Positions 26,901 through 35,110 of a DNA stretch of 36,025 nucleotides are shown here, piece after piece. The notes under the pieces are model-generated. The model was not told the DNA's origin. It saw nothing but the letters and a program-made list of their open reading frames with translations, and made no database searches. The stretch covers positions 1-36,025 of the forward strand of contig CAZVIJ010000012.1 in NCBI GenBank assembly GCA_964626735.1. Reading direction: 5' to 3'. Position 1 is the stretch's first letter; every line of letters begins with the position of its first letter. A program made the translations under genes and the position numbers. The DNA is from CAZVIJ01 sp964626735 (GTDB lineage Bacteria > Patescibacteriota > Dojkabacteria > JAOAGR01).

Positions 26901-27434
26901 ATGTCAAGTAGTATACAAACACCAACCCCAGTGGAGTGGGAAAAATTACTCCAATTAATTAACCAAGCTAAAGTAGCAAGAAACACAGGCTTATACTTTA
27001 AAGGCATCAACCATAATTTGGTCGAAGATGCAGAAATTGAAGTTGAAGGAGGAGATGGAATAAGGGTGGAAGGTGGAAGTCATCACGTCTACCGTAATAT
27101 AAAAGTTACAGCACGAAACGGTACTGGATTAAGCATTAGTCCTAGACATGATGAAGAAATTGATCCAAGAACAATTTCAGACTGTGCTGATAAAATTAGC
27201 GAACAAGTCAGTAATAAATTACTGCTTGATGTTAAATCTGAGCTAGAAACCTTCTTCAAAACACTTCTAGATCAATCCAATTTAGATAAGAGAATGCGTG
27301 ACCAAATACTTGATATATACGACGCAACTCGAAGTAAAAATAAACTCCATGATTTTCTGTCCTACCAGGTGAACAATTTACCTGGTTACGCGATTCAAAT
27401 TATTATTGGAGCTCTCAGTATAATTTTGAAATAA
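26901..27434 (+). CDS. Unrecognised protein, beta-helix-like N-part and C-terminal membrane segment
   Basis: 177 aa. Residues about 35-80 contain two glycine-punctuated repeats (EIEVEGGDGIRVEGG; NIKVTARNGTGLSIS), like rungs of a parallel beta-helix. The middle is a charged helix (about 95-150). The last 20 residues are hydrophobic (YAIQIIIGALSIIL), suggesting a tail anchor. No family recognised. Unlike its neighbours it has no -10 near the ATG and no clear Shine-Dalgarno, and it is AT-rich, so it may be acquired DNA. A shared terminator hairpin separates it from the convergent nuclease-helicase gene. Confidence 0.65.
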   Translation: MSSSIQTPTPVEWEKLLQLINQAKVARNTGLYFKGINHNLVEDAEIEVEGGDGIRVEGGSHHVYRNIKVTARNGTGLSISPRHDEEIDPRTISDCADKISEQVSNKLLLDVKSELETFFKTLLDQSNLDKRMRDQILDIYDATRSKNKLHDFLSYQVNNLPGYAIQIIIGALSIILK

Positions 27435-27441
27435 AAAAGAA

Positions 27442-27466
27442 TTAGGGCTATAAGTCATAGCCCTAA
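27442..27466. terminator. Bidirectional terminator hairpin
   Basis: A 10-bp stem TTAGGGCTAT/ATAGCCCTAA with loop AAGTC lies between convergent genes. On the minus strand it is followed by TTCTTTTTTATT, a good terminator. On the plus strand the following ATTTCC is weaker. The nuclease-helicase stop codon (27463-27465) lies inside the stem. Confidence 0.75.
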
Positions 27467-29355
27467 ATTTCCATCCTACTCCTAAAAAACTTCTCCGTCT
27501 CTTTATCCACAAAATATACATAACATCCCTTCATACCACGAGATAACAATACACGGTACGTATTCTTTACCAGCTCAACGAATTGCTCTGCCTTCGCGCC
27601 ACGCTTTACCGTCGTATCAGCAGAGTTTTCCGGATGCCCTTCCCACCTTTGCATATACGGGTTATAAACAAGATCATTTCCGAAAATAACCCCTGCATAG
27701 TCGTATTCAAAACCCTGTGCGGTATACACGCACCCAACTTGATTTATTCCGTTGGGATCATTAGCCCACAAAGGCGCTTTCGGTATTCCCGGAGCTAGAC
27801 CTTTCGCATCGTCCTTAGCATTCCACGGCCGCTCATAAACACTTTCACCATAAGGGACAACGATATCATTCACAAGTGAACCGTCCTGGTTTGGCTGTGA
27901 CCATTTCCAACAAAAACCAGCACTCATTCTTGCTTTATTCCCTTCACCTTCTAAATTCTTCATTCTAATAGCCTTATCAAGCTCTTCTGGAGAGTCGAAA
28001 ATCTGAAAGTCGAAATTCTCTTTTCCATTCCAAAGAACATTTGCCGTTCGCTTGATTTGAAGGGTGTTATTGATCCAGTTCACGAAAGCATCTGATCCAG
28101 AACATCGAAATTGTGCTTCAAGCTGGTATTCAAACACTTCATGACCGAGCCGTTCGGCGTTTTGCCTAATATATTCTGTCGTACCCAACTCTCCTGGCCG
28201 CACAACTTGATCATCATCGATGAAAAATACAGAGACTATTGAGGCCTCTAGGAGCTCTTCTATTTGAGGGCGATCGGTACGATCTGCTTTCTTTGTGTAT
28301 TGATTGTGACTATATTGTCTAAGCCGATGAGCTTCATCGCTAATCAAAACATCGACACTATTTTTCTCCGCCGTAAGGTAGCTATTGAAATACCGGAATT
28401 GATTCTTTGCTCGTAACCCAAGCTTCTTCCACAATGTTTGGGTAAACGCTTTCGAGCCTGTAGCGTACTGTGCATTAATCCCCTCCTTAAGAAATTTACC
28501 CATGATATTCATTGCGATTACAGACTTCCCCGTACCTGGTCCTCCCTTCACGATGATTGTTCGTTTCTTACCGTTTCTAAAACCACCGCGAGCAGAGTTA
28601 TAAATTTTTTCGAATACGATGAGTTGTTCGTCGAGCAAGATATACTCTGAGTTTTCGTAAATTGTCTTGGAGACATGCTCCATCAACTTCTTACTCGGTC
28701 GATACTCACTATTCTCGATTTTCTCTAAAACCTCCAAACCACCACCAGCATCTAGTCGTGTTTTCAGGTAGTTCTTTAGATTGTCTGCATCGTCTTGTGT
28801 AAAAACCGGATATTGCTTCACGTACTCCTGGTACTTTTCAGCAAACAGAACATCGTCTGGGTAATAGTCGTAATTATGAAGATAAGCGCATGAGTATAAT
28901 TGCATCGGATCACTCTCATCGTAAAAGGCAGAGTTGTAATCTTTCAAATACATATTGTACTGTCCAACTTGAACAGAAGGATGGAGCACTTCTCTATTTC
29001 CCCCACCAACCCACGTCAATACCTTATCTCCTTCAGCTTCTTTACAACTTTCCCATTGTTTCAGCTCGATAATTACTGCATTTTTATTGCCATTAAAATC
29101 CTTGCCACAAATCATACAGTCAAGACGTTTGGAAGTAAGCGGTAGCTGATACTCTAACGCAATCCCCTGATCGGTAAGGTTAGAGTACTGAAGCAAATTG
29201 CACATAGCACCTAGTGAGTTACGCCATGAATTTATTTCTGCAGGGGTAGGATGCATACGGTAATACTCAAAGTACGCAATTTTGAGGCGATCAGCAATTT
29301 GGTTCTGGACGGTATCCTCAATAAATTGTTTTGACGAGCCGGAATAGAGTCTCAT
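27463..29355 (-). CDS. Nuclease-helicase of DUF2075 / Schlafen group 3 type
   Basis: 630 aa. The N-terminal 130 residues hold a PD-(D/E)XK nuclease-like core (RLDC with D79, then IIELKQW with E97 and K99). The remainder is a superfamily 1-like helicase: Walker A GGPGTGKS (271-278), Walker B DVLISDEAHR (335-344), a DDDQ motif (380-383), QFRCSG (415-420), TAQGFEYDYAGV, and YRVLLSRG near the C-terminus. This matches DUF2075 proteins (Pfam DUF2075, now called Schlafen group 3 helicase domain), which are often found in accessory or defence regions. The start overlaps the MazG-like stop (ATGA, 29352-29355), so both are made from one transcript, the pyrophosphohydrolase first. A role against invading DNA or RNA is likely but inferred. 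Confidence 0.88.
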   Translation of the reverse strand: MRLYSGSSKQFIEDTVQNQIADRLKIAYFEYYRMHPTPAEINSWRNSLGAMCNLLQYSNLTDQGIALEYQLPLTSKRLDCMICGKDFNGNKNAVIIELKQWESCKEAEGDKVLTWVGGGNREVLHPSVQVGQYNMYLKDYNSAFYDESDPMQLYSCAYLHNYDYYPDDVLFAEKYQEYVKQYPVFTQDDADNLKNYLKTRLDAGGGLEVLEKIENSEYRPSKKLMEHVSKTIYENSEYILLDEQLIVFEKIYNSARGGFRNGKKRTIIVKGGPGTGKSVIAMNIMGKFLKEGINAQYATGSKAFTQTLWKKLGLRAKNQFRYFNSYLTAEKNSVDVLISDEAHRLRQYSHNQYTKKADRTDRPQIEELLEASIVSVFFIDDDQVVRPGELGTTEYIRQNAERLGHEVFEYQLEAQFRCSGSDAFVNWINNTLQIKRTANVLWNGKENFDFQIFDSPEELDKAIRMKNLEGEGNKARMSAGFCWKWSQPNQDGSLVNDIVVPYGESVYERPWNAKDDAKGLAPGIPKAPLWANDPNGINQVGCVYTAQGFEYDYAGVIFGNDLVYNPYMQRWEGHPENSADTTVKRGAKAEQFVELVKNTYRVLLSRGMKGCYVYFVDKETEKFFRSRMEI

Positions 29356-29699
29356 AATTCTGTGTATTTTTTAGCGTTACCCTTAGATTTTTCTACTGAA
29401 TAGCGTAATTCATTCTTCTCGATTTTCTTCAAAACAGCATCAGCAAGATCAACGCCTAGATTATCTGAAAGCTGGAATAGATAAATAGCAACATCTGCAA
29501 GCTCAGAAGCAATCTCGTCTTTTTTCTCAACCGCATGCGTGTTCACTTCATCAGGATTCTTCCACTGAAAATGCTCAAGAACTTCAGTAGCTTCAAGTAC
29601 TAAAGATAAAGCCATGTCTTTATGGTTATGGAATTTCTTCCAGTCACGCGCTTCAGCGAATTTTTGGAGTCGAAGGGTTAAGGCCTTGATGTCAGACAT
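29352..29699 (-). CDS. MazG-like nucleotide pyrophosphohydrolase
   Basis: 115 aa, the size of single-domain all-alpha NTP pyrophosphatases. The metal-binding pattern is present: E36-x-x-E39 (LEATE) and E66-x-x-D69 (ELAD), with a W-x-x-F-H start (WKKFHNHKD) typical of the MazG-like/dCTPase group. It should hydrolyse (d)NTPs to the monophosphate and pyrophosphate; which base is unknown. TATAAT at 29706-29711 with TTAACT 17 bp upstream (29729-29734) drives it, 6 nt from the ATG. The following nuclease-helicase overlaps by 4 nt. Such pairs suggest nucleotide depletion or pool surveillance coupled to a helicase-nuclease. Confidence 0.9.
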   Translation of the reverse strand: MSDIKALTLRLQKFAEARDWKKFHNHKDMALSLVLEATEVLEHFQWKNPDEVNTHAVEKKDEIASELADVAIYLFQLSDNLGVDLADAVLKKIEKNELRYSVEKSKGNAKKYTEL

Positions 29700-29705
29700 T
29701 AAAGC

Positions 29706-29734
29706 ATTATAGATCTCAATCTTTTAAAAGTTAA
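29706..29734 (-). promoter_or_regulatory. Promoter of the MazG-like/helicase operon
   Basis: TTAACT, 17 bp, TATAAT on the minus strand, ending 6 nt before the ATG. The -35 overlaps the 3' end of the upstream gene. Confidence 0.6.
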
Positions 29735-30204
29735 TTAGTTGGATACCGATTCACACACTCACTTTTGGCTTCTTTTAATCTTTTGTCCAAGTTATCAGCA
29801 ACAGTACCTGGTAATTTACAGTCAGAATTTGGATTTGGTTCTCCCCATGTAGATTTACAAAATGCTACAGATAAACTTTCTCGACAACTATTGTATCCGG
29901 CTGTGATCCGCTTTGCTTCTTCCTTACACATATCAGCCCAAGAAGAGGCATAGTTATCATATGCATCCTTTGTACATGCATCTTGCGATAACTGATTTGC
30001 TCGGCGAGCATCCTCAACTGCTTTTGTCTTCCTGGCCTCTTCAAGCTTAAGACTCATTTCCTTATCTTCTTCCCGCTTTACACGTGCAGCTTCTTGCGAT
30101 GGCAGGTACATCACAAAATAGTATGCAACCGAACAGGCAATAATAATTCCTATAAAACCGAAAAATATTAAAGCGATTAATCCTAATGATTTATTCCTCT
30201 CCAT
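29731..30204 (-). CDS. Membrane-anchored cysteine-rich protein, 157 aa
   Basis: A membrane segment at about residues 8-30 is followed by a charged coiled-coil-like helix (about 35-75, rich in Glu/Lys/Arg/Ala) and an outer domain of about 80 aa with six cysteines, probably three disulphides. No family recognised. The longest frame begins 17 codons earlier, but TACAAT at 30213-30218 lies 8 nt before this ATG (protein MERNKSLG), which also gives a sensible signal anchor. It lies immediately upstream of the MazG-like gene but has its own promoter, and the MazG-like promoter overlaps its 3' end. Confidence 0.72.
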   Translation of the reverse strand: MERNKSLGLIALIFFGFIGIIIACSVAYYFVMYLPSQEAARVKREEDKEMSLKLEEARKTKAVEDARRANQLSQDACTKDAYDNYASSWADMCKEEAKRITAGYNSCRESLSVAFCKSTWGEPNPNSDCKLPGTVADNLDKRLKEAKSECVNRYPTN

Positions 30205-30251
30205 TGCTGCAGATTGTACACCGTAATCAGAAATTGTGCTGTGATATAAAA

Positions 30252-30318
30252 ACAAGTAAGCTACCTTAAGACTTCATAGTCTTACCCAATTGGTCCGTCT
30301 AGATGCAAGCCTACTTGT
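30252..30318 (+). ncRNA. Candidate structured RNA, about 70 nt
   Basis: Ends pair over 11 positions with one mismatch (ACAAGTAAGCT, 30252-30262, with AGCCTACTTGT, 30308-30318). Inside is a perfect 7-bp hairpin, TAAGACT-TCAT-AGTCTTA (30267-30284). An extended -10 TGATATAAA (hexamer 30243-30248) lies just upstream, and a T-rich run (ATTTTTCTC) follows, so it could be an independent plus-strand transcript. It has no T-arm sequence and an abnormal anticodon arm, so it is not a tRNA. It could instead be a DNA-level inverted repeat. Confidence 0.35.
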
Positions 30319-30412
30319 ACAATTTTTCTCTTCACCTCTCCAACTTAGTACGACCCATCAATACTGCCATTGGGATGCTTAATAGTATTTATTGGATTTC
30401 GGGTGTATGATC

Positions 30413-30424
30413 GACATTAATGTC
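30413..30424 (+). promoter_or_regulatory. 12-bp perfect palindrome at a start codon
   Basis: GACATTAATGTC lies between a weak -10 (TATGAT, 30406-30411) and the ATG at 30425. It is the size and position of an operator half-site pair; no protein is known. Confidence 0.35.
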
Positions 30425-30937
30425 ATGTCAAACGAGAAGCCGAAAGGTTTATTAACGTTCCTCAAAGCCTTCCTCGCTTTAACAGTATTTGTGATTGCAC
30501 TCTTTGCGGGGCTGCAAATCAACGGTTATTTTACCCCACAGGACAAAAGCATTCTTGGGGTATCCACACAGCTCAGCCCATTAGCCGTGAAAGCGACACA
30601 ATCCGCTATTTCAGCGACCCAAGTTCCATCAAAGTCACCTTCCGTGAAGGGAGTCCAAACAAGTGCTCTTCCAACCGCGACTTCAGTCCCAACACCGACT
30701 GCAACAAAAATCCCTACTAAAGCGCCAACCGCTACTCCAATACCAACAAGACGGGTTATTGTAAATACGCCAACGCCGACTCCTACGCCAACAGAAATAT
30801 CGTATCAGTTTTCCTCACCGTCATTCTCATCTTGTTCAGGAGCTACCGCAGAATGTTGGGATGGCACCTGCAGCTATTCTGCTCACCGACAAGGTACATG
30901 CTCTCATCACGGTGGTGTAAAAGAATGGTATCCTTAA
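30425..30937 (+). CDS. Surface-anchored DUF3761 protein
   Basis: 170 aa. It has a basic N-terminus, one hydrophobic segment (about 11-33), a long Ser/Thr/Pro linker with PTPTPTPTE near 115-124, and a short C-terminal domain with CWDGTCSYSAHRQGTCSHHGG. This is the DUF3761 signature (C-x-DG-x-x-S-x-S-x-H-R-x-GTCS-x-HGGV-x-x-W). DUF3761 occurs in secreted proteins, with no proven role. The start at 30425 is chosen because earlier in-frame starts would sit within or before the promoter. The -10 (TATGAT) is 13 nt away, so a leader of about 7 nt is expected. The next gene begins 8 nt after the stop. Confidence 0.82.
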   Translation: MSNEKPKGLLTFLKAFLALTVFVIALFAGLQINGYFTPQDKSILGVSTQLSPLAVKATQSAISATQVPSKSPSVKGVQTSALPTATSVPTPTATKIPTKAPTATPIPTRRVIVNTPTPTPTPTEISYQFSSPSFSSCSGATAECWDGTCSYSAHRQGTCSHHGGVKEWYP

Positions 30938-30944
30938 CCTAATC

Positions 30945-31754
30945 ATGTACGACACAACTCCTATCCACCTCCACACCTACACCAACCACCCCGCCTACCT
31001 CTCCGGCGACACAGCTCAGTTCGCCCACGTCTCCCACAGCGACGCCTTCCGCTACGCCCGCCTCAATTTCCTCCGCATCACCGCCCCCTTCTGGGAATTC
31101 TACTCCGGCAACTCCGACACCGACTCTCCTCCTGGCTACGACGCTACCCTCACGCAATCCGGTTTCATCCGTCCTGATGAGCTCGAAGCCTACCGCACCA
31201 ATCCATTCCGCTACAGCGCCTGGTACGTTCTCAACCCCGAAGAGCAAAAACGCCAAGACCGCTATAATCGCCTTCAGGCAATCCCCGGTGTGAGAAGATT
31301 TGTCGATCCCCCACTCTTCTACTCCGACAAGGAATACAACGGCTTTTCCTACATGGCCGACAAGGTGCTGATGCAGTTCTATGTCGCAGCAGCGATCGGG
31401 TGCATGCACCAAATCACAGCTGTCGACGTCGAGGTTCCCTTCTACGCATTCCCGGCCCGGTACGGCCCGATCATCTCGATGGACCCGATCCGCATCGCCC
31501 GCTTCTTCGAATCCTACCCGCAGTTCTACCAACTTTTCACTGACCGCATCGGCTACTACGACATCAACAAGAATGTCCGCGAGCGAGCCGCAAGCGTACG
31601 GCAATACCTACCGCAGTGCACCGAAGCTTTCCTCCAATTCCTGCTTAGCTCGGATCGTTACTCAGTCGTTCACCGTCCAGCAAAAGCTGTCGATCGCGTC
31701 CGCACGAGGGACACCGAGGGCGTAAAGCTTACCCTCGACTTTTCTGCTGATTAA
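30945..31754 (+). CDS. Orphan protein, 269 aa
   Basis: No family recognised. It is soluble, strikingly rich in Tyr, Phe, His and Arg, with an alpha/beta pattern in the middle (about 140-200). It starts 8 nt after the DUF3761 stop. The only -10-like box (TGGTATCCT) ends 10 nt upstream, inside the preceding gene, so it may be co-transcribed. Codon use is GC-rich (many TAC, CGC, CTC), in contrast to the AT-rich patch before it. Its 3' end overlaps the convergent gene by 26 bp. Confidence 0.78.
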   Translation: MYDTTPIHLHTYTNHPAYLSGDTAQFAHVSHSDAFRYARLNFLRITAPFWEFYSGNSDTDSPPGYDATLTQSGFIRPDELEAYRTNPFRYSAWYVLNPEEQKRQDRYNRLQAIPGVRRFVDPPLFYSDKEYNGFSYMADKVLMQFYVAAAIGCMHQITAVDVEVPFYAFPARYGPIISMDPIRIARFFESYPQFYQLFTDRIGYYDINKNVRERAASVRQYLPQCTEAFLQFLLSSDRYSVVHRPAKAVDRVRTRDTEGVKLTLDFSAD

Positions 31755-32727
31755 TCGCATTCATCACGCTCGACACCGTCACGTCATCAATCCATGGGTT
31801 CAGCTCTTTATTCTCAGGCAGCCTGCACCGCAAAAGCACGCTAGCCTGTCGGATATCGTCGGCAGTTCGCAAGGACAACACAGCAGGTACGATTGTATAC
31901 GCTTTACGTCGACCAGTACCTTCAAACAAGTAAAGCCCTTCCGGGTTGCGTGACGTTACCATCGATCCCAATTGCCCTACGGTATAATTTGTTTCTCCCA
32001 GCCGAACCCGTTCCCCAACCATGCCCGCAAGCGCTTGCAGCATAGTTTCCAATTCCAGTAATGTATTGAGCCGATTGTACGGAGCAGTGTACTCTATAGT
32101 ACGTACCGCCGAGTCGGGGAAATAATGCTGCAGATACCGCATCGGATCAAGCATGAGCTGCACCCGGTGCGCAACGCTAACAGCATCATATTTGCTGATG
32201 AGTTTCTCTGCAGATTTTCCTGGATCGTGCGGCGGCAGTTCACGGAAAGCTTCAAGCCCCTTCCTCACTTGATCCCATACATCGGGCGATTGCTGCAACG
32301 GGATGTAGTTCGTGACGAAATTGCATCGCCACCCCGGCTCGACAGCGCACCAAATATACGGCGAACCTCCCTCTTCAAAAAAGCCGTATTCATGGTATCT
32401 TGACCCGGATAGCGGCATGGGCGTAGCCACAACCAAATAACTTATTTCTTTACCACTTTGGTTACTGAACGATACTTTTGCCTTCGCATTCTTATTAGGC
32501 CAAAAGAAACTCTGGGTCAACTCCGTCTGAATGGGATTCAAGAACGTTGGTCGATCCAAAACAAACCGCGGCAGTTCCCACCCCTCGACTGTCTTAGGAC
32601 TATAAAGATGGCTATTCTTCATCTGGTCTTCGGCGATCAACGCCCAATTCGCCACGCGGTCAAGATACAACCCGCATGCGATAACCGTATCGCGATCGCT
32701 ATTGATCTCCTGGAGGCTGGAATACAT
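31729..32727 (-). CDS. Orphan protein, 332 aa
   Basis: No family recognised. It is soluble. The first half is mixed alpha/beta with aromatic stretches (GSRYHEYGFFEEGG, about 107-120). The second half is helical, with a Leu-rich segment near 215-240 and a GTGRRKAYTIVPAVLSLR strand region near 270-290 that could be a winged unit. A -10 TGCTAAAAT (hexamer 32735-32740) ends 7 nt before the ATG. It is convergent with 30945-31754, the coding ends overlapping by 26 bp, and divergent from 32797. Confidence 0.78.
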   Translation of the reverse strand: MYSSLQEINSDRDTVIACGLYLDRVANWALIAEDQMKNSHLYSPKTVEGWELPRFVLDRPTFLNPIQTELTQSFFWPNKNAKAKVSFSNQSGKEISYLVVATPMPLSGSRYHEYGFFEEGGSPYIWCAVEPGWRCNFVTNYIPLQQSPDVWDQVRKGLEAFRELPPHDPGKSAEKLISKYDAVSVAHRVQLMLDPMRYLQHYFPDSAVRTIEYTAPYNRLNTLLELETMLQALAGMVGERVRLGETNYTVGQLGSMVTSRNPEGLYLFEGTGRRKAYTIVPAVLSLRTADDIRQASVLLRCRLPENKELNPWIDDVTVSSVMNAINQQKSRG

Positions 32728-32785
32728 GGTAGGGATTTTAGCAGCGAGGGTACGATCCTATCCATGCCAAAGAACGTTCCGATGA

Positions 32786-32791
32786 TATAAT
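32786..32791 (+). promoter_or_regulatory. Extended -10 deciding the 32797 start
   Basis: TGATATAAT ends 5 nt before ATG 32797. A TTG two codons upstream overlaps the box and is unlikely to be used. Confidence 0.6.
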
Positions 32792-32796
32792 TGCGT

Positions 32797-33810
32797 ATGC
32801 CAACGGAAACCCCAGATGATCAAGGAAATAGGCTTAAACTGTATTTCAACCCGACAGATCGCGGAGTCATCATCACGGGGCTTCCTATCAGCTTTCCGCT
32901 CCCCGCAGGGATTGAACCCGAAGCAATCATCGCCGCGCTTAGCGACCCCGCAAAAGTTGAGCAAGCATCAGTTCTCCTTGGCGCCGCGCTTCTGAACTTC
33001 CTCGCGCCACAAACGCAGGCAAGCGAAGTACTCTCCGACGAAACGGCAGTCCAGGTTCCGCCCGTTTCTCCGTTCGCTGGCTCAGGTCTTGTTTCGGTCG
33101 ACGAGGATATCGAGAATCTAGCAGCGCTCCTCCAACTCCCGCTCGCTGATTTGCATTTCATTCGGGAAGTTGCAGGAGTCGTAAAGCTCAAAACCTGGTG
33201 GAAGAATACCCTTGACGGAAACTTCGCGGCAAAAGATATCTCGAACTCGCTCCCCTCGTACATTTTCCCGCTCGCGAACCAATACTTGGATTACTACGTA
33301 GCCACCGGCAGGATAGATGCGAAACTCGCCCGGCGATTCAGCACGAGGCTCGCGGAGCTCGAAAGAACCATACTGGCTTACCCATTCCCGACATCGACGA
33401 ACCCCTTCACGAAAATCATCATGGAGCAGAGCATCATCGATGGCGGCATCCTCGGGGAGATCGCCGATGCGACCATCTTCAAGGAATTCCAACTACGTGA
33501 GCGATTCACGAAGATGTTGGTTGGATTCAGGGCGACCATGCAGTACGACGTACAACGATTGCAACTTCCGATGAGCGGCGTTCTTGCGTTCAAGCAACAA
33601 ATAATGGAGGCAGACTTGGAGCGGTATATAAGGTATGGTCTCGATAGAGTCGTCTCGGCGTATTTCTACGACCTCATCTCTCCCAGAGAAGCTCGACTTT
33701 TCCTGCTCTATCCACTCATCAACGAAATAGAATCCCACTCGGCAGAACTCGTGGTACACAACACATCGCGACTCCCGGGAATGAACAGAGTTAATCTGTT
33801 AGGACGCTAA
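32797..33810 (+). CDS. Orphan protein, 337 aa
   Basis: No family recognised. It is soluble. A short beta-rich N-terminus, an Ala/Leu-rich region (about 50-70) and an acidic linker precede a long helical domain from about residue 105, rich in Arg/Glu and hydrophobic heptads. No catalytic motif is seen. An extended -10 ends 5 nt before the ATG. It is followed after 25 bp by a co-directional gene with its own TATAAT. Confidence 0.78.
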   Translation: MPTETPDDQGNRLKLYFNPTDRGVIITGLPISFPLPAGIEPEAIIAALSDPAKVEQASVLLGAALLNFLAPQTQASEVLSDETAVQVPPVSPFAGSGLVSVDEDIENLAALLQLPLADLHFIREVAGVVKLKTWWKNTLDGNFAAKDISNSLPSYIFPLANQYLDYYVATGRIDAKLARRFSTRLAELERTILAYPFPTSTNPFTKIIMEQSIIDGGILGEIADATIFKEFQLRERFTKMLVGFRATMQYDVQRLQLPMSGVLAFKQQIMEADLERYIRYGLDRVVSAYFYDLISPREARLFLLYPLINEIESHSAELVVHNTSRLPGMNRVNLLGR

Positions 33811-33835
33811 CAAAATACCTCCTGTATAATCAGAT

Positions 33836-34645
33836 ATGGCGCATCAGGCAGCAACGCAAACCGACCGGGTCTCCCGAACGGCGAATGCTCCATTAATAAC
33901 GCTTCAAGAATCACCCTACCCGTACCGTTCTTTTGAGGGTCGCACTGCTGCGCTACCGTTCGTTATCTATAACGACATTGATAATGCCCGCTTCCCCGAC
34001 ATTGAACCGCATGCGTTTGCTGCAGGACTAGCGATGATAACCTACAACATGGTCATCATGGAACCGGGACTCCCGCTCGTTGCATTTACCCTTGAACACG
34101 ACGATTTGCTTCGGCTCGACAAGGAATTTTGCACGCTGGCGGGTAAATCACCCGTGGTGGAAACTGCTCGCGCTCTCATCAACGTCGACCCGCACACCGA
34201 TTACGATCTGGGCATGTTCGAAAACTGCAATGTCGGTACCGGAAACTGGGGTATTGCGGGAAGGCGTGACGGAAGATGGTCGCGGTTTGCCGTCGTTTCC
34301 CAGAAACAGCCGAAATCAGAAGAGCTTGGCCCATTCAACAAAGCGTGGGGAGTCGCTGAGAGTGCAGAGTTCTACAATCTGAAAACGTTTTTGCCTACGG
34401 CATACGTCCGCAGCAATTCGGTACATCGGTTCGTGCTGACGACCGACTCCGACGAATTCCCGAATCGATGCAGCCCGCATGACCTCCAACTGTTGGAAAA
34501 CCTCGTCATGGAATCTGCCGCGATGCCGGAACTGGACTACCTCCACTTCTGCATCTCGCCCTTCTATATGCGCCACCATATCTTCATATGCAAGTACGTC
34601 TGGAACTCCTACCGGCGCGCGGTAAAGTCGCTCAGACGAACTTAA
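33836..34645 (+). CDS. Possible arginase-fold/UPF0489-like protein, 269 aa
   Basis: Two motifs recall arginase-fold proteins such as UPF0489: INVDPHTDYDLG followed by NVGTGNWGIA (about 114-139), with an H-x-D in a beta strand end, and FVLTTDSDEF (about 200-209), which resembles the SIDLDYF strand with paired acids. Together these could be metal ligands. The match is by eye and partial, and a conserved histidine set cannot be confirmed. There are no membrane segments. TATAAT at 33825-33830 ends 5 nt before the ATG. A cupin gene follows after 76 bp on the same strand. Confidence 0.7.
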   Translation: MAHQAATQTDRVSRTANAPLITLQESPYPYRSFEGRTAALPFVIYNDIDNARFPDIEPHAFAAGLAMITYNMVIMEPGLPLVAFTLEHDDLLRLDKEFCTLAGKSPVVETARALINVDPHTDYDLGMFENCNVGTGNWGIAGRRDGRWSRFAVVSQKQPKSEELGPFNKAWGVAESAEFYNLKTFLPTAYVRSNSVHRFVLTTDSDEFPNRCSPHDLQLLENLVMESAAMPELDYLHFCISPFYMRHHIFICKYVWNSYRRAVKSLRRT

Positions 34646-34721
34646 CCATTTTCAACACAACAATTCGATCTAGTCTAATGTAGTCATTTCCATCACTACC
34701 CTCACCGCCTATAATCGGGAT

Positions 34722-35075
34722 ATGCAAAGCACCTATGTTTCCAAAAACGACACCGAGCTCATCGACCTCGGCTCGAAAAAGTTCCATAAGTACCCTACAC
34801 CGACGGATCGGTTTGAGCTTAAGAAAACAATCCTCAACGGCCGATCGCCTGAAGATCCCGGCAAAGCTTACAAAGAATCCGCTCCGTTTGCGTTATTCAT
34901 TCTTAAAGGTGAAGGTACGTTAATCTTGGATGGCACATCCTATGTGCTGTCTCCGGAGGACGTTGTCTACGTCATGGAAAATTCTACGTGGTCTCTTGAA
35001 GGCGATTTAGAGTACGTCGTTTGCAACGTGCCGGTATGGAAACCGGAACAAATGTCCGAAGTTTCTGCCGAATAA
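34722..35075 (+). CDS. Cupin-domain protein, 117 aa
   Basis: A single small cupin. The run from FALFILKGEGTLILDGTSY (about 57-75) to LSPEDVVYVMENSTWSLE (about 77-94) and a closing strand EYVVCNVPVW is the conserved double-motif beta-barrel. The usual metal-binding histidines are replaced (KGEG, and NSTW where H is expected), so metal-dependent catalysis is doubtful; it may bind a small ligand. TATAAT at 34710-34715 ends 6 nt before the ATG. It is followed by the partial FGHAH paralogue with its own -10. Confidence 0.8.
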   Translation: MQSTYVSKNDTELIDLGSKKFHKYPTPTDRFELKKTILNGRSPEDPGKAYKESAPFALFILKGEGTLILDGTSYVLSPEDVVYVMENSTWSLEGDLEYVVCNVPVWKPEQMSEVSAE

Positions 35076-35110
35076 ATTGTCATCTCCTATGCTGATCTGT
35101 ACAATCCGGT

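Larger units (their letters stand above)
30205..30424. other. Divergent intergenic region
   Basis: 220 bp between divergent surface-protein genes. It contains the -10 boxes of both, a structured element (30252-30318) and a 12-bp palindrome (30413-30424). No other coding potential was seen. Confidence 0.5.

Noticed and set aside
30252..30318. tRNA gene, because of the 7-bp acceptor-like terminal stem
   Set aside because: There is no TTCRA-type T-loop, no 5-bp/7-nt anticodon arm and no D-arm on either strand, and the length is short.
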